A stretch of 64,000 nt of DNA from Fibrobacter sp. UWT2 (lineage in GTDB: Bacteria > Fibrobacterota > Fibrobacteria > Fibrobacterales > Fibrobacteraceae): NCBI RefSeq assembly GCF_900142545.1, contig NZ_FRBF01000007.1, forward strand, positions 121,939 through 185,938, in the 5' to 3' direction. Shown in pieces: positions 33,976-43,175 of this stretch. Both the position numbers and the translations under genes were made by a program. The notes under the pieces are model-generated. The model saw only the letters and a list, made by a program, of their open reading frames with translations. It was not told where the DNA came from and searched no databases. How positions within the stretch are numbered: the stretch's first letter is position 1; each line of letters begins with the position of its first letter.

Positions 33976-35307
33976 CTAGTGGGCAATTTTCAAAAAATCG
34001 TCAAAGTAGCGCGGATACGTCTTGTTGATGCAAGCGGGGTCCATAATCTTGATGGGGACGCCGCCAAGAGCCACCAAGCTAAAGCACATGGCCATGCGGT
34101 GGTCGTTGTAAGTCTCGATAGTCGCAGGCTGCAGCTGAGCCGGCGGTGTAATCGTAATGGAATCATTGGTTTCGCGAACTTCGGCGCCTACCTTGCGGAG
34201 TTCAGCCGCCATGGCCGCTATACGGTCCGTTTCCTTGACACGCCAGCTGGCAATGCCCGAAATGGTCATGGGGGCGTCAGCAAACAAGGCGAGCACCGCA
34301 ACCGTCATAGCTGCATCGGGAATCTCGATGGCGTTGAATTCACCAAGGCTCTTGAGCTTGCCTTGAGGACCGACACATTCTACCCAGTCGGGGCCCATCG
34401 TCACAGTCGCACCCATCTTCTTGATGACTTCGACAAAGGCGATGTCGCCCTGACGGCATTCGGAACCTACGCCCAGCACGCGAACCTTGCCACCGGCAAT
34501 GGCCGCAGCGGCGAGGGGGTAACTGGCAGAGCTTGCATCACCTTCGACCATATAGTCACCCGGAGATTTGTAAACGCCCTTGGGCACATAGAAATCCTTA
34601 AGGTCGGCATGCTTGACTTCGATGCCGAAATGTTTCATGACATCGAGCGTCAAAAGAATATAAGGAGCAGAAATCAGTTCGCCTTCCACATGAATGTGAA
34701 GCGGAGATTCCGCATAAGGGGCGCAAATCAAAAGTGCCGTCAGGTACTGGCTCGAAATATTGCCACGAACCGTGACAGATCCACCCTTGAGACCGTGAGC
34801 GTTAATGCACACCGGCGGGAAACCTTCCGTTTCCATATAATCGATATCGGCACCCAGCATGCGGAGCGCATCTACCAAGTCGCGGATGGGACGTTCCTTC
34901 ATGCGTTCTTCGCCACTCAAATGGAACACTCCCCTACCCAAAGCCAAGGCGGCACAAAGCGAACGCATGGCCGTGCCTGCGTTACCCAGGTAAAGACCTG
35001 CCACATAGTTGTCGTTTTCCATCAAGACAGACGGAGCATCGATAGGGGCGCCGTTACCTTCAATTTCGGCTTCGGTAAAGTCATCGGTCATATCCGCCTT
35101 GACACCAAGCGCCTTGAGAGCCTCGCCCATATAGCGGGTATCATCGCTCTTCAACAAGTTGTGCAAACGGGTAGTTCCTTCGGCAAGGGCCGACACCAAA
35201 AGCACACGGTTGGTAATACTCTTGGAACCCGGGACGCGAAGTTCTCCGTTATAAGACGACAAAGCAGGAATCTGAATATGACTGGGGCGAAAGAAAGGTG
35301 TATCCAT
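33976..35307 (-). CDS. aroA: 3-phosphoshikimate 1-carboxyvinyltransferase (EPSP synthase)
   Basis: AroA joins phosphoenolpyruvate to shikimate 3-phosphate in aromatic amino-acid synthesis. The 443-residue protein carries PGSKSITNRVL near residue 26, the glyphosate-loop region LGNAGTAMRSL, SSQYLTALL, and the C-terminal YNDHRMAM motif. I use the ATG at 35307, since the longer frame starts with TTG. It is divergent from the thioesterase gene; the 50-base gap is very short for two promoters. Confidence 0.96.
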   Translation of the reverse strand: MDTPFFRPSHIQIPALSSYNGELRVPGSKSITNRVLLVSALAEGTTRLHNLLKSDDTRYMGEALKALGVKADMTDDFTEAEIEGNGAPIDAPSVLMENDNYVAGLYLGNAGTAMRSLCAALALGRGVFHLSGEERMKERPIRDLVDALRMLGADIDYMETEGFPPVCINAHGLKGGSVTVRGNISSQYLTALLICAPYAESPLHIHVEGELISAPYILLTLDVMKHFGIEVKHADLKDFYVPKGVYKSPGDYMVEGDASSASYPLAAAAIAGGKVRVLGVGSECRQGDIAFVEVIKKMGATVTMGPDWVECVGPQGKLKSLGEFNAIEIPDAAMTVAVLALFADAPMTISGIASWRVKETDRIAAMAAELRKVGAEVRETNDSITITPPAQLQPATIETYNDHRMAMCFSLVALGGVPIKIMDPACINKTYPRYFDDFLKIAH

Positions 35308-35357
35308 GCCGATAAATTTATAAATTAAATAGTCCAATAGACTATATGGAGCGCTAA

Positions 35358-36119
35358 ATGATGAGCGAAATCACAGACCTCAAATTCACCGTACGCTTTT
35401 CGGACTGCGACGAATACGGCAGACTCAAGCTTTCGCGCCTATTCCAGTTCATGGAAGAGGCAGCCATAGCCGACGCCGAGCGAGGCGGATTTGGCCTATG
35501 GCGCATGATCAAGGCCGGCTACACTTCGGCCATTACGCGCATGAAGGTCCGCATCAATCATACTCCGCTCATGGGAGAAGACCTTCACGTTTCCACCTGG
35601 ATCAAGGAAATCTATAAAGACAAGGTTGTCTTGAAAGACTACGCCGTTGTCGACAGCCAGGGTCACGCCCTTGCCGAAGGCACTTCCTCCTGGATTCTGG
35701 TGAACTTGAAGACCGGCTTTGCCGAGCCCCCTTCTAACAGCCCGTACCCCTTCCCCATCCAGCTCGAAAAGAGCGCCCTGCCGGAAATGCTCTCGGTTTT
35801 GCCCATGGGAGAAGATCCACAATTAGTTTATACGGAACGCGCCCGCAATAGCGACCTGGACCTAAACCACCACGTAAACCACTGTCGCTATGTAGAATGG
35901 ATTCTCGATTGCCTTAGCAAAGAAGAAATCAAGGAACGCGGTATCCGTTCGTTGCAGCTGAACTTCGTGAACCAGGTGCCACTCGACGCAAACGTGAACA
36001 TCATCCGTTTCAAGGACACGAACCACCACGCCGTATTCTTCGGCATGAACGCCGATATGGAAAAAAGCCCCACCACCAACCGTTGCCACTTCCAAGCACG
36101 CGTCGGTTTCAGGGGCTAA
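35358..36119 (+). CDS. Acyl-ACP thioesterase
   Basis: This 253-residue double-hotdog protein resembles plant-type FatA/FatB thioesterases found in gut anaerobes. The first hotdog (FTVRFSDCDEYGRLKLSRLFQFMEEAA) and the second (YTERARNSDLDLNHHVNHCRYVEWILD) are visible; the latter carries the conserved Asn-x-His-type catalytic segment. It would release free fatty acids from acyl carrier protein. It has tandem ATG codons at the start; either is possible. It is convergent with the metallo-beta-lactamase-fold gene, stops two bases apart. Confidence 0.88.
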   Translation: MMSEITDLKFTVRFSDCDEYGRLKLSRLFQFMEEAAIADAERGGFGLWRMIKAGYTSAITRMKVRINHTPLMGEDLHVSTWIKEIYKDKVVLKDYAVVDSQGHALAEGTSSWILVNLKTGFAEPPSNSPYPFPIQLEKSALPEMLSVLPMGEDPQLVYTERARNSDLDLNHHVNHCRYVEWILDCLSKEEIKERGIRSLQLNFVNQVPLDANVNIIRFKDTNHHAVFFGMNADMEKSPTTNRCHFQARVGFRG

Positions 36120-36120
36120 G

Positions 36121-37038
36121 TCAAGGAACAATCAGCCCGACGCCGGGCCACATTTCAAAACTAAAGCTCCCGTGCAAGTCGGTACGGTATACCGCCGACG
36201 AATCACCCGTTATGATGCGGAGCTTGTTCAGCACCTCTTCTTTAGGGTGACCGTAACGGTTGTTTTTACCGACGCCGACAGCCGCATACCTTGGCGACAC
36301 CCGCGCCAGGAACTGGAGTCCGCTACTGCCCGCGGAACCATGGTGCCCGACTTGCAGCAAGTCTACCGACAAATCGCGGGAAAGTTCCATCAAGCGATTT
36401 TCGCCAACGGAATCCAAGTCACCCGTAAGCAGGAACGAACTTTCACGCCCCGCCTGCGGCCCCACCATAGAACCCATAAGGACGACACTAGCCCGATTTT
36501 CGCCAAAGCGTCCGTAACTTACAGGCCACAGACATTCAAGCCTTAGCCCCTCGGCAAAGTACACCGAATCGCCGCGCACTAGCGTATCGACCGGAATCCT
36601 GTACCGCCGCACCACCTTAAAGACGCTATCGCTCACGAAGCCCACCGCGGTGTCTAACCCCACCAAGAGGCGTCCGACCTTGAGCCGCCCCGACTCGATT
36701 GCCGCCCCCATTTCCATAAACCCACCGCCGTGGTCCCGGTGAAAGTGGCTCACCAGCACCCAGTCGAGCGAATCGACCCCGCGCGCCGCAAGCGTATCCA
36801 TCAGTCCGGCGGAGTCGGGTCCCGTGTCATACAGGGCAAACCTCCCCTCGTTTTCCAGCAGTACGGCAAGCCCCTGCCCCACATCCAAAAACGTGATGCG
36901 AACCGGTTCGGACGCACCGCCCCAACCGGAATCATAGGTGCACCCCGAAAAAAGCAGGCCAAAAACGGCGCTCCAAAGGGCGCCACAAAGCAAAACCCAT
37001 AGGAAAATGCAGCGATTAGATTTTCGTGAAACATGCAT
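36121..37038 (-). CDS. Lipoprotein with metallo-beta-lactamase fold, ComEC C-terminal-like
   Basis: This 305-residue protein is like the hydrolase domain of the DNA-uptake protein ComEC but detached from the channel. A signal peptide with lipobox (LLFSGC, Cys about 33) anchors it to a membrane. The domain opens ITFLDVGQGLAVLLE, the metal-binding motif is SHFHRDHGGG, and LLQVGHHGSAGS carries the next histidines, all as in ComEC/Rec2-type proteins. The likely activity is nuclease or phosphodiesterase outside the cytoplasm. It is monocistronic. Confidence 0.85.
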   Translation of the reverse strand: MHVSRKSNRCIFLWVLLCGALWSAVFGLLFSGCTYDSGWGGASEPVRITFLDVGQGLAVLLENEGRFALYDTGPDSAGLMDTLAARGVDSLDWVLVSHFHRDHGGGFMEMGAAIESGRLKVGRLLVGLDTAVGFVSDSVFKVVRRYRIPVDTLVRGDSVYFAEGLRLECLWPVSYGRFGENRASVVLMGSMVGPQAGRESSFLLTGDLDSVGENRLMELSRDLSVDLLQVGHHGSAGSSGLQFLARVSPRYAAVGVGKNNRYGHPKEEVLNKLRIITGDSSAVYRTDLHGSFSFEMWPGVGLIVP

Positions 37039-37166
37039 AAAAGGCTTCCTTTTTCAAAAAGGTCTCTCTTATATACACGCCATAATCAGCAAAACCGTTC
37101 AAATTCGGCCTAAAAAACGGCATTAGTTGGAATTTTTACTATATTTACCCCTAAACCGAGGTTTTT

Positions 37167-37532
37167 ATGCAATTACCTAAGTACAAAAAGAAGAAGCGTA
37201 TCAAGCTGAAAGTCTGTCAGGAACCCGGCTGCGGCCGCGAATTCTGGGGCCACCCGATCGCCAAGTACTGCGAATTGCACCGCGATATCAAGCAGCGCCA
37301 GAAGCAGAAGAAGGATGTGGACAACATCGAGTCCAAGAACATCATCTTCCGCCACAACTACACGGAATCCATGGACCTCACCTTCAAGTGCTGCCTCGAA
37401 GGCTGCAACGAGCTGTTCACCATCCGCGTGTTCCCGAAGCAGTACATTTACCCCCGTTTCTGCGAAGAACACCGCAACGATTTCAAGCGCGCCAACTACC
37501 TGCGCATCATTTCGAAGCTGAAAAACGACTAA
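37167..37532 (+). CDS. Small protein with two zinc-finger-like motifs
   Basis: This 121-residue basic protein has two similar cysteine clusters: CQEPGCGREFWGHPIAKYC-x2-H (about 17-38) and CCLEGCNELFTIRVFP...FC-x2-H (about 75-103), each compatible with one structural zinc. The first 15 residues are lysine-rich. The family is unknown to me; a nucleic-acid-binding role would suit the charge, but this is inference. ACTATATTTACC about 30 bases upstream may be the promoter -10 region. Confidence 0.7.
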   Translation: MQLPKYKKKKRIKLKVCQEPGCGREFWGHPIAKYCELHRDIKQRQKQKKDVDNIESKNIIFRHNYTESMDLTFKCCLEGCNELFTIRVFPKQYIYPRFCEEHRNDFKRANYLRIISKLKND

Positions 37533-37561
37533 AAAGGCGCATTTTACAAAAAAATTGCAGG

Positions 37562-37592
37562 GCCACCCTTGAAAATCGGGGTGGCTTTTTTA
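37562..37592 (+). terminator. Terminator after the zinc-finger protein gene
   Basis: GCCACCC-N10-GGGTGGC followed by a run of T lies 30 bases after the stop codon and before tRNA-His. Confidence 0.85.
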
Positions 37593-37611
37593 TATTTGGG
37601 CTCACAATCAT

Positions 37612-37686
37612 GGTGGGTGTAGCTCAATTGGTTAGAGTCCCAGATTGTGATTCTGGATGTTGTCGGTTCGAGTCCGGTCACCCACC
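37612..37686 (+). tRNA. tRNA-His (anticodon GTG)
   Basis: The acceptor GTGGGTG pairs with CACCCAC, and the extra G at -1 (37612) faces C73, the hallmark of tRNA-His. The D-arm is GCTC...GAGT, the anticodon stem CCAGA/TCTGG encloses TTGTGAT with anticodon GTG, and the T-arm is GTCGG-TTCGAGT-CCGGT. CCA is not encoded. Confidence 0.95.
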
Positions 37687-37689
37687 CTT

Positions 37690-37723
37690 AAAAAAAGGCC
37701 TCGCAGTTTGCGAGGTCTTTTTT
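37690..37723. terminator. Bidirectional terminator between tRNA-His and the lipoprotein gene
   Basis: GGCCTCGCA-GT-TTGCGAGGTC, flanked by an A-run on the left and a T-run on the right, serves the tRNA and probably also the convergent lipoprotein gene. Confidence 0.85.
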
Positions 37724-37752
37724 CTTAGGTATGGAGATTTTTTTACCTAACT

Positions 37753-39495
37753 TCACTTTGACAAATAGATTGCAGACAACTCTACAACAAACCCATAGCG
37801 GACTGTCCTAGATCCACTTGCGGCCACCAATACTTCCGGCGCAGAGAACGCACGAATAAAATACGCCGCATACTTCAAGTTCATTGTGAACGAATAAAGT
37901 GACGTGACATTGTCAATCCGACCCATACTGGCGTTAATGCCGCGATCCGAGTACGAATAACCATACACATCCATCGCCAATTCGTCCCTATCTGCATTAA
38001 TTGATCCACGAGACACAAAGCCCGAGCCCTCGTCCAGCCATTCCGACCTTAAACGAGCCAAGCTGTCCATCACATCCTTTTCATAATCCGTCGAGAATAC
38101 ATAGGTTCCCGAATCGCTTACCTCTATTTCGTGAATCACGTGTTGCGATCTCCAATCCACAACGATGGAATCTCCCACACATCGTGCACTCACAACTTCA
38201 TAACCGTTTCCAATCAAGTATTCCATTTCATAGGGGAATTTCGTATCGGTACATGCAGTATCATTCGCCGTAGCCGAAGTATCCGGCTTTACGGAGCCCG
38301 TATCGCGAGCGGAAGTATCGCGAACTGCTGTATCGCGGACCGTTGAATCCTTCGGCACTACAGAACTCGAAGAGCGCAGGCTATCCAGCGAAAGCGAATC
38401 GCGTACGGACGAGCTAGAAACCAACGAATCAGGAACAGACGAACTCGACACCGGCGGCACCGCAGAACTCGAAGACACCGTATCGGACTTTGCTTCGCTA
38501 CTGCTAGATGTCACCGTACTGTCGCGCGGATCTTCCTTCGAAGAAGAGGAGACGATTTCTTCAATCGAATCCTGCGCGGCAGAAGAAGAAGATTCTTCGA
38601 TGGAAGACGAAGAACTTTCCTCGGTCGAGTCAGTGGCTTCAACAGCGGGAATGTACTTTTCAAAGGCGGGGATTTCATCGGCGTAATCCAGACCTTCGAT
38701 ATTCTTGCGGATCGTTTCAAGATCACCGTTTGCCGAAGCTTCGGCAGTCCATTCCGCAATAGCCTTTTTCGTTTCGGAGTCCTTCCATTCACCGCTTTCG
38801 GCAAAGGAATCGTCGAACTTGTCGAGACGCTTGGCAAGACCAGCCGCATCGGCGTCGCCCTGCATCATCACGCTTACGGCCAAGAGCGCCGCGTTGCCAT
38901 CGCCCGATTCAAAGAGGTTCAAGTTTTCGAACTCACCGAATTCACCCTTGATGTCGAAGGCTGCGAGAACTTCGCTTTCGGCCTGGGCTTTCGCCTTGGC
39001 GAGGGTATTGTTCTTTTCTTTCACAAGGTGCATCACGCGTTCGTATTCCAGGTTCGTGAGCAAGTTGACGTTCACGTTTTCGCGATCCTTGAGGTCCGTC
39101 AGCGCACGCAGCGTCAATTCGTCTTCCGTCTTTTTGCCCGTGACTTCGTTCAGGTACTTACCAGAAACTTCGATGACTGCGCAAGAAGAATCGAGGGCAA
39201 CGCTATCGAGGGCAAAGTCACCCTTGTCGCTCTTGATAACGCCTTCAAAGACCTGGTCCGTGAATTCCAGCGTCTTACAGTCGATACCGCGGACCGTCAC
39301 AGCGGAGCCCTTTACGAACGGGCCCTTCTGTGCAACGCCCGCCACATCGGCCACAAAGCCGGCATCTTCCGAGACGCCTCCCGAAATGCGATCGTCTTCA
39401 GTAGTAGAGCATGCGGCAAACAGCACCGACATACCTATCATTGCAGAAACAACGGCCAAGCCTTTCTTGGTCGCCTTACACAAGTTATTCTTCAT
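37753..39495 (-). CDS. Lipoprotein with 'QKGPF' N-terminal domain and long Ser-rich linker
   Basis: This 580-residue lipoprotein (lipobox LFAACS, Cys about 29) begins with a domain shared by other lipoproteins in this window: VAQKGPFVKGSAVTVRGID, then a SDKGDF-type strand, NVNLLTNLEYERVMHLVKE, and LLAVSVMMQG. This region spans about residues 45-280. A 110-residue linker of SSSS blocks and Asp-Ser-Thr-Val repeats follows (about 285-410), then a C-terminal beta-rich domain (410-580) I do not recognise. It overlaps by 11 bases the upstream TIGR02147 regulator, with its ribosome-binding site GGAAGGAG inside that gene, so the two are translationally coupled. Confidence 0.8.
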   Translation of the reverse strand: MKNNLCKATKKGLAVVSAMIGMSVLFAACSTTEDDRISGGVSEDAGFVADVAGVAQKGPFVKGSAVTVRGIDCKTLEFTDQVFEGVIKSDKGDFALDSVALDSSCAVIEVSGKYLNEVTGKKTEDELTLRALTDLKDRENVNVNLLTNLEYERVMHLVKEKNNTLAKAKAQAESEVLAAFDIKGEFGEFENLNLFESGDGNAALLAVSVMMQGDADAAGLAKRLDKFDDSFAESGEWKDSETKKAIAEWTAEASANGDLETIRKNIEGLDYADEIPAFEKYIPAVEATDSTEESSSSSIEESSSSAAQDSIEEIVSSSSKEDPRDSTVTSSSSEAKSDTVSSSSAVPPVSSSSVPDSLVSSSSVRDSLSLDSLRSSSSVVPKDSTVRDTAVRDTSARDTGSVKPDTSATANDTACTDTKFPYEMEYLIGNGYEVVSARCVGDSIVVDWRSQHVIHEIEVSDSGTYVFSTDYEKDVMDSLARLRSEWLDEGSGFVSRGSINADRDELAMDVYGYSYSDRGINASMGRIDNVTSLYSFTMNLKYAAYFIRAFSAPEVLVAASGSRTVRYGFVVELSAIYLSK

Positions 39496-40348
39496 GATCT
39501 CCTTCCTTTTTGGGGATACCCTTATCGTCTTTCTTCAAACTTTCACTCATCGGGAACAGTTGCAAGTTCAAGCGGTACACCTGTTCCGTATCGTCGTCTT
39601 CGGTAACAATGGCCATAATGCGGCGACGGCAATCCGCAAGTTCTTTCTTGATACGTTCGTAAGCGCGATGCGTAATTCCCATGGTAAGGCCCGACATATC
39701 GCGTTCCGACTGCGGCAAGCCCACCGCCTTGACAGCAAACTCCGCCATTTGGCGTTGCAAATCGCGGGCCGCCACCGGCACAGCATCAACAGAGCCGATC
39801 GAAACGGCCTTGTCCGTCTGGTGGTAATTTCCGTCCTTGTCTTTTGTGAGAAGCTTGGCGCGCAGCAAAAAGTCGAGCGTCTCAGAGACCTCGGCCGCAG
39901 TAATCGGCTGCTTACAGGCCTTCGCCATTTCTAGCGGCTTTGCACCGGGCATACTTGGCGCAAGTTCTCGCAGCACCACGTTTTTCCACGATTTAAAATA
40001 ATTGAACTCTTCGCCCCCCAACACACGCACCTTGTGAGCATTCGCAAGCGCACAGCGTTCCTCGAACGCGGCTCGTTTCGCCTCGTCCCCCTTCGCATGC
40101 GCGTACGAAACCATCAGCACAAAGTACGTGTGTTCGAACCCCACCAACCCCATAGCACTCGCTACGGAACCTGCAGCCCCTACGCTGAGGTTTTTCTTTC
40201 CCTCGCAGACATACTTCAGATAAACCGCCGACGAAAACCCCGCGTCTCGCGCAAAGTCTCGCCAGGTAAACGCAGAAGTACGCTTACGTTCATCGTAGTA
40301 ATCCTGGATGAACTTGCGGTAATCTGTGTATTCTATAATCTCCTTCAT
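39485..40348 (-). CDS. TIGR02147-family regulator-like protein
   Basis: This 287-residue protein belongs to the TIGR02147 family, which is expanded in Fibrobacter. It opens with EYTDYRKFIQDYYDERKR, then a helix-turn-helix-like stretch FTWRDFARDAGFSSAVYLKYVCEGKKNL (about 27-55; shown only to mark the helices). The middle and C-terminal parts are helical, with LLRAKLLTKDKDGNYHQTD reminiscent of a second winged helix. The GTG two codons earlier is less likely than the ATG at 40348. It is directly upstream of and coupled to a lipoprotein gene. The DNA upstream contains four copies of GAACACAA, one abutting the start codon, suggesting self-regulation. Confidence 0.88.
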   Translation of the reverse strand: MKEIIEYTDYRKFIQDYYDERKRTSAFTWRDFARDAGFSSAVYLKYVCEGKKNLSVGAAGSVASAMGLVGFEHTYFVLMVSYAHAKGDEAKRAAFEERCALANAHKVRVLGGEEFNYFKSWKNVVLRELAPSMPGAKPLEMAKACKQPITAAEVSETLDFLLRAKLLTKDKDGNYHQTDKAVSIGSVDAVPVAARDLQRQMAEFAVKAVGLPQSERDMSGLTMGITHRAYERIKKELADCRRRIMAIVTEDDDTEQVYRLNLQLFPMSESLKKDDKGIPKKEGDHEE

Positions 40349-40480
40349 GAACACAAATATAGACTATTTCTCTATTTTTGGAACACAAATTATCAAATTT
40401 TATTCAAATTTTACGAATTTAACCCAATTATTAAAATTTTTAGCAATTTTTAGAACACAACTTGTATTCCAAGAACACAA
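40349..40480. promoter_or_regulatory. Control region with four GAACACAA motifs
   Basis: Copies lie at 40349-40356, 40381-40388, 40453-40460 and 40473-40480, all in the same orientation; the first touches the regulator's start codon. The last forms an inverted repeat with TTGTATTC (40462-40469), spaced by CAA. Between them is an AT-rich tract containing AAAATTTTTAGCAA (40434-40447), which also occurs upstream of the second regulator. These look like operators and promoter of the regulator-lipoprotein pair. Confidence 0.55.
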
Positions 40481-40512
40481 AAAAAAGACCTCGCTAGTAT
40501 CCTAGCGAGGTT
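40481..40512 (-). terminator. Terminator of the second regulator-lipoprotein operon
   Basis: ACCTCGCTAG-TATC-CTAGCGAGGT with a T-run on the minus strand lies downstream of the lipoprotein gene ending at 40576 and just before the control region of the next operon. Confidence 0.88.
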
Positions 40513-40575
40513 TCCTCTCCTAACCATCCCCCTGCCCTAAACACTCGGGTCCAAATCGGGGGAATGAATTTCACT

Positions 40576-42318
40576 TTAGTTCTTTACGCAACGCACGTAA
40601 GCTTCTTTTAGCGGTTCTCGTTCAGTATAGTAGCGTTCGACAGACAATTCTACCCCATACTCACCAACCGGCGTCGGATGAAGCCTTTCTTGAACTTCTT
40701 CGAGTTCTTCATCATCCTTTGCTGTTTCAAGCAGGTATTGATAGTACAACATATCGACTTCATCGGGCTCACTCATATAATAGGAGCTATGCTTATAAGA
40801 ATGGTAATGGACTTCCAAGTATACCGTATCCGTCGGCGTCAGATTGAAATCAAACCTGTTGTAGAACACGCCGATCAAATCTTTACCAAAGGCGGCTTCC
40901 AAAACATAGGATCTCCATTTTTCGTTAAGCAGATTGTTGATTCCACCGACATAATCAATCAAGACATCCCATTCGTCTATGCTAGGCACATGCCAGCCAT
41001 CGGGACAGATACCCTGGTGAACTTCGTCGATCACGCTATCTTCAACCACTTCATTCATGAACTTATCGTCAATCTGCATGGCGGTTGTCCAGGTATAGCG
41101 TCCATCAGAATCGTACTTGAGGTCTTCCGCCATCCATTCATGCGTTTTCCCTTCGTATTCAAAGCTGACCGTCTTGTACTCATGTCCATCGCGAGGATCG
41201 GTCATGGTTCCCATTTCATGGTCAATTGGAAGCTTGAGAGAATCGATATGATCTTTTGTCGTCAAGTCCCAATAATAACCGTTGCAAAGGAAGTAGTAGC
41301 TCGAATCAATCAGTTCGCCGTAAAGCACCATGGACTTATTGAGTTTTCTGTATTCGCCCCAAAGATCGTTTGTACAGAGTTCCAATTCCATATAATTCAA
41401 GAAGACAAGAATACCGAAATCATATTCGCTCTTCAAGAAACGGATACTGATACCATCCGGATCAGACTCGTCCTTTCGCTTGATATCGTCTTCATCGACA
41501 TCCATCATGTTGCTCCATTCCTTGGCAGAGCTATAGCCCTCTCCGACGAGATCCTGCATAATCGAATCAGCGAGAACACCATCATCGGCAAAATCATTGG
41601 CAAACCCATCGACGTAAGCTTGCAATTTGGAGCAATCGACATCGTCATCAGCATTATACCAATCGCGCCAATAATTCCATTCAGGCTGTTCATCTATAAT
41701 TCGGCTGATATTGTACAGAGTTCTGTCGCCATCCGTAGAATTGTAGATGTTCAAGTCTTCTGCAGAAGAAACATCGATCTTGACGCCGAATGCACCAAGG
41801 ACTTCCTTTGCGGCCTGCTTTTTGGCCTCGGCAAAGGAGCTGCCCTCCTTGACCAAATTCAGCACACGCTTGTATTCAAAATGAGTCAAGAGGTTGATGT
41901 TTACGGTTTCGCGCTTTTCCAAGTCGGAAACCGCATTGAGACGCATAGGACAGCTAGAAATTTCGTTGTTGTGCTCGTGGCGGTAACGGCCTTCCACAGA
42001 AATAAGCACATACTGGCTTTCCAGATTGATACTGTCAATCTTGAAATCACCCTTGTCGCTGATAGTATGGGTATAGAATTCTCGACCGGTGGGTTCAAAA
42101 TTGCCATCCTTCGAGGTTTCCCTGAGAATCACTTCGGAGCCCTTGATAAAAGGACCCTTCTGCGATACGCCAGCAATCTTCTTGTCGGCAATGGCGATAA
42201 CGCCTTCCGCTTCTTCGCTTGTGCCAGAGGACTCCATATTGGAGCAGGCACCGAGTAGCGCCGTCAAAGCAAGAGCCCAGACCGCCCCTGTCTTTTTTTC
42301 GTTTAAATAGTGGTTCAT
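40576..42318 (-). CDS. Lipoprotein with 'QKGPF' N-terminal domain and C-terminal Fib_succ_major domain
   Basis: This 580-residue lipoprotein (lipobox ALLGAC, Cys about 25) shares its first 270 residues' layout with the protein at 37753: VSQKGPFIKGSEVILRE, SDKGDFKIDSINLES, NINLLTHFEYKRVLNLVKEG, and VLGAFGVKI. The C-terminal part is a TIGR02145 (Fib_succ_major) domain: MTDPRDGHEYKTVSF, WMAEDLKYDSDG and GICPDGWHVPSIDEWDVLI, where the last stretch is the domain hallmark. It starts one base after the upstream TIGR02147 regulator, so again the pair is coupled. Extracellular surface function is likely but undefined. Confidence 0.86.
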   Translation of the reverse strand: MNHYLNEKKTGAVWALALTALLGACSNMESSGTSEEAEGVIAIADKKIAGVSQKGPFIKGSEVILRETSKDGNFEPTGREFYTHTISDKGDFKIDSINLESQYVLISVEGRYRHEHNNEISSCPMRLNAVSDLEKRETVNINLLTHFEYKRVLNLVKEGSSFAEAKKQAAKEVLGAFGVKIDVSSAEDLNIYNSTDGDRTLYNISRIIDEQPEWNYWRDWYNADDDVDCSKLQAYVDGFANDFADDGVLADSIMQDLVGEGYSSAKEWSNMMDVDEDDIKRKDESDPDGISIRFLKSEYDFGILVFLNYMELELCTNDLWGEYRKLNKSMVLYGELIDSSYYFLCNGYYWDLTTKDHIDSLKLPIDHEMGTMTDPRDGHEYKTVSFEYEGKTHEWMAEDLKYDSDGRYTWTTAMQIDDKFMNEVVEDSVIDEVHQGICPDGWHVPSIDEWDVLIDYVGGINNLLNEKWRSYVLEAAFGKDLIGVFYNRFDFNLTPTDTVYLEVHYHSYKHSSYYMSEPDEVDMLYYQYLLETAKDDEELEEVQERLHPTPVGEYGVELSVERYYTEREPLKEAYVRCVKN

Positions 42319-42319
42319 C

Positions 42320-43174
42320 TTATACTCCTTTACCCAAATCGGTCGGGTTACAATTTAAATTTTCTGAGAGGGGGAAAAGCTGCATATTCAAGCGGCAGAC
42401 CTTTTCCACTTTTTTGTCAGCCGAAACAATCGACACGATGCGCTTGCGGCACTCCGTGAGTTCTTCGACGACCTTTTCATAACTTTCGGCAGTCATCCCC
42501 ATGGTAACGCCGCTAAAGTGGCGTTCCGAAATGGGCAACTTGTCCAGAGCTTCGAGCGCAAATTCGCCCATCTGGCGCAGCAGCGAATGCACTGCCACCG
42601 AAACCACCTTTAGGCGCCCCGTCGTAATCGAATGCGTCGTCTGGTGATAAATGCCCTTGGCATCTATCGTCAGGAATCCGGCATTCAAAAGGAATCGCAA
42701 GCTGCTGCTTACGTCAGCCGCCGAAATAGGCAACCGGCAAGCCTTCGCGATTTCGTGCGGTTTCGCCCCGGGCATCGCCACGGCCAATTCACGGACCACG
42801 GAATGTTTCCACGTTTCGTAGAACGTGTACATTTCGCTGCCCAGAATCTTCACGTGATGCGCAGAACTCAATGCCTCCATTTCTTCGAAGCATTTCTTTT
42901 TCTCTCGATCCGTCTTTACGTTTTCGTATCGAACCATCAAAACGAAGTAGTCGAACTCAAACCCCAGCAACCCCATTGCCAAGGCCGTTTTCTTTGCCCC
43001 TTCCTCCCGAAGGCGGGTCTTACCGTCGCAAACAAGCTTCAGGTACGACCCCGATGCGAAACCCGCAATCTTCGCAAACTCGCGCCATGTAAACGCCGAG
43101 GTGCGCTTGCGCTCGCGGTAGTAATCGAGTACATACTCGCGATAGTCCTTGTATTCAATAACTGATTTCATCAT
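42320..43174 (-). CDS. TIGR02147-family regulator-like protein (paralogue)
   Basis: This 284-residue protein is a clear paralogue of the one at 39485: EYKDYREYVLDYYRERKRTS, AFTWREFAKIAGFASGSYLK and FLLNAGFLTIDAKGIYHQTT correspond segment by segment, and the C-terminus QLFPLSENL is also shared. Two ATG codons stand at the start. It precedes its lipoprotein by a single base. Upstream, at 43176-43320, four copies of an AAAACAAA/ATAGAA-type motif stand where the other operon has GAACACAA, which suggests each paralogue recognises its own DNA sequence. Confidence 0.88.
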   Translation of the reverse strand: MMKSVIEYKDYREYVLDYYRERKRTSAFTWREFAKIAGFASGSYLKLVCDGKTRLREEGAKKTALAMGLLGFEFDYFVLMVRYENVKTDREKKKCFEEMEALSSAHHVKILGSEMYTFYETWKHSVVRELAVAMPGAKPHEIAKACRLPISAADVSSSLRFLLNAGFLTIDAKGIYHQTTHSITTGRLKVVSVAVHSLLRQMGEFALEALDKLPISERHFSGVTMGMTAESYEKVVEELTECRKRIVSIVSADKKVEKVCRLNMQLFPLSENLNCNPTDLGKGV

Positions 43175-43175
43175 G

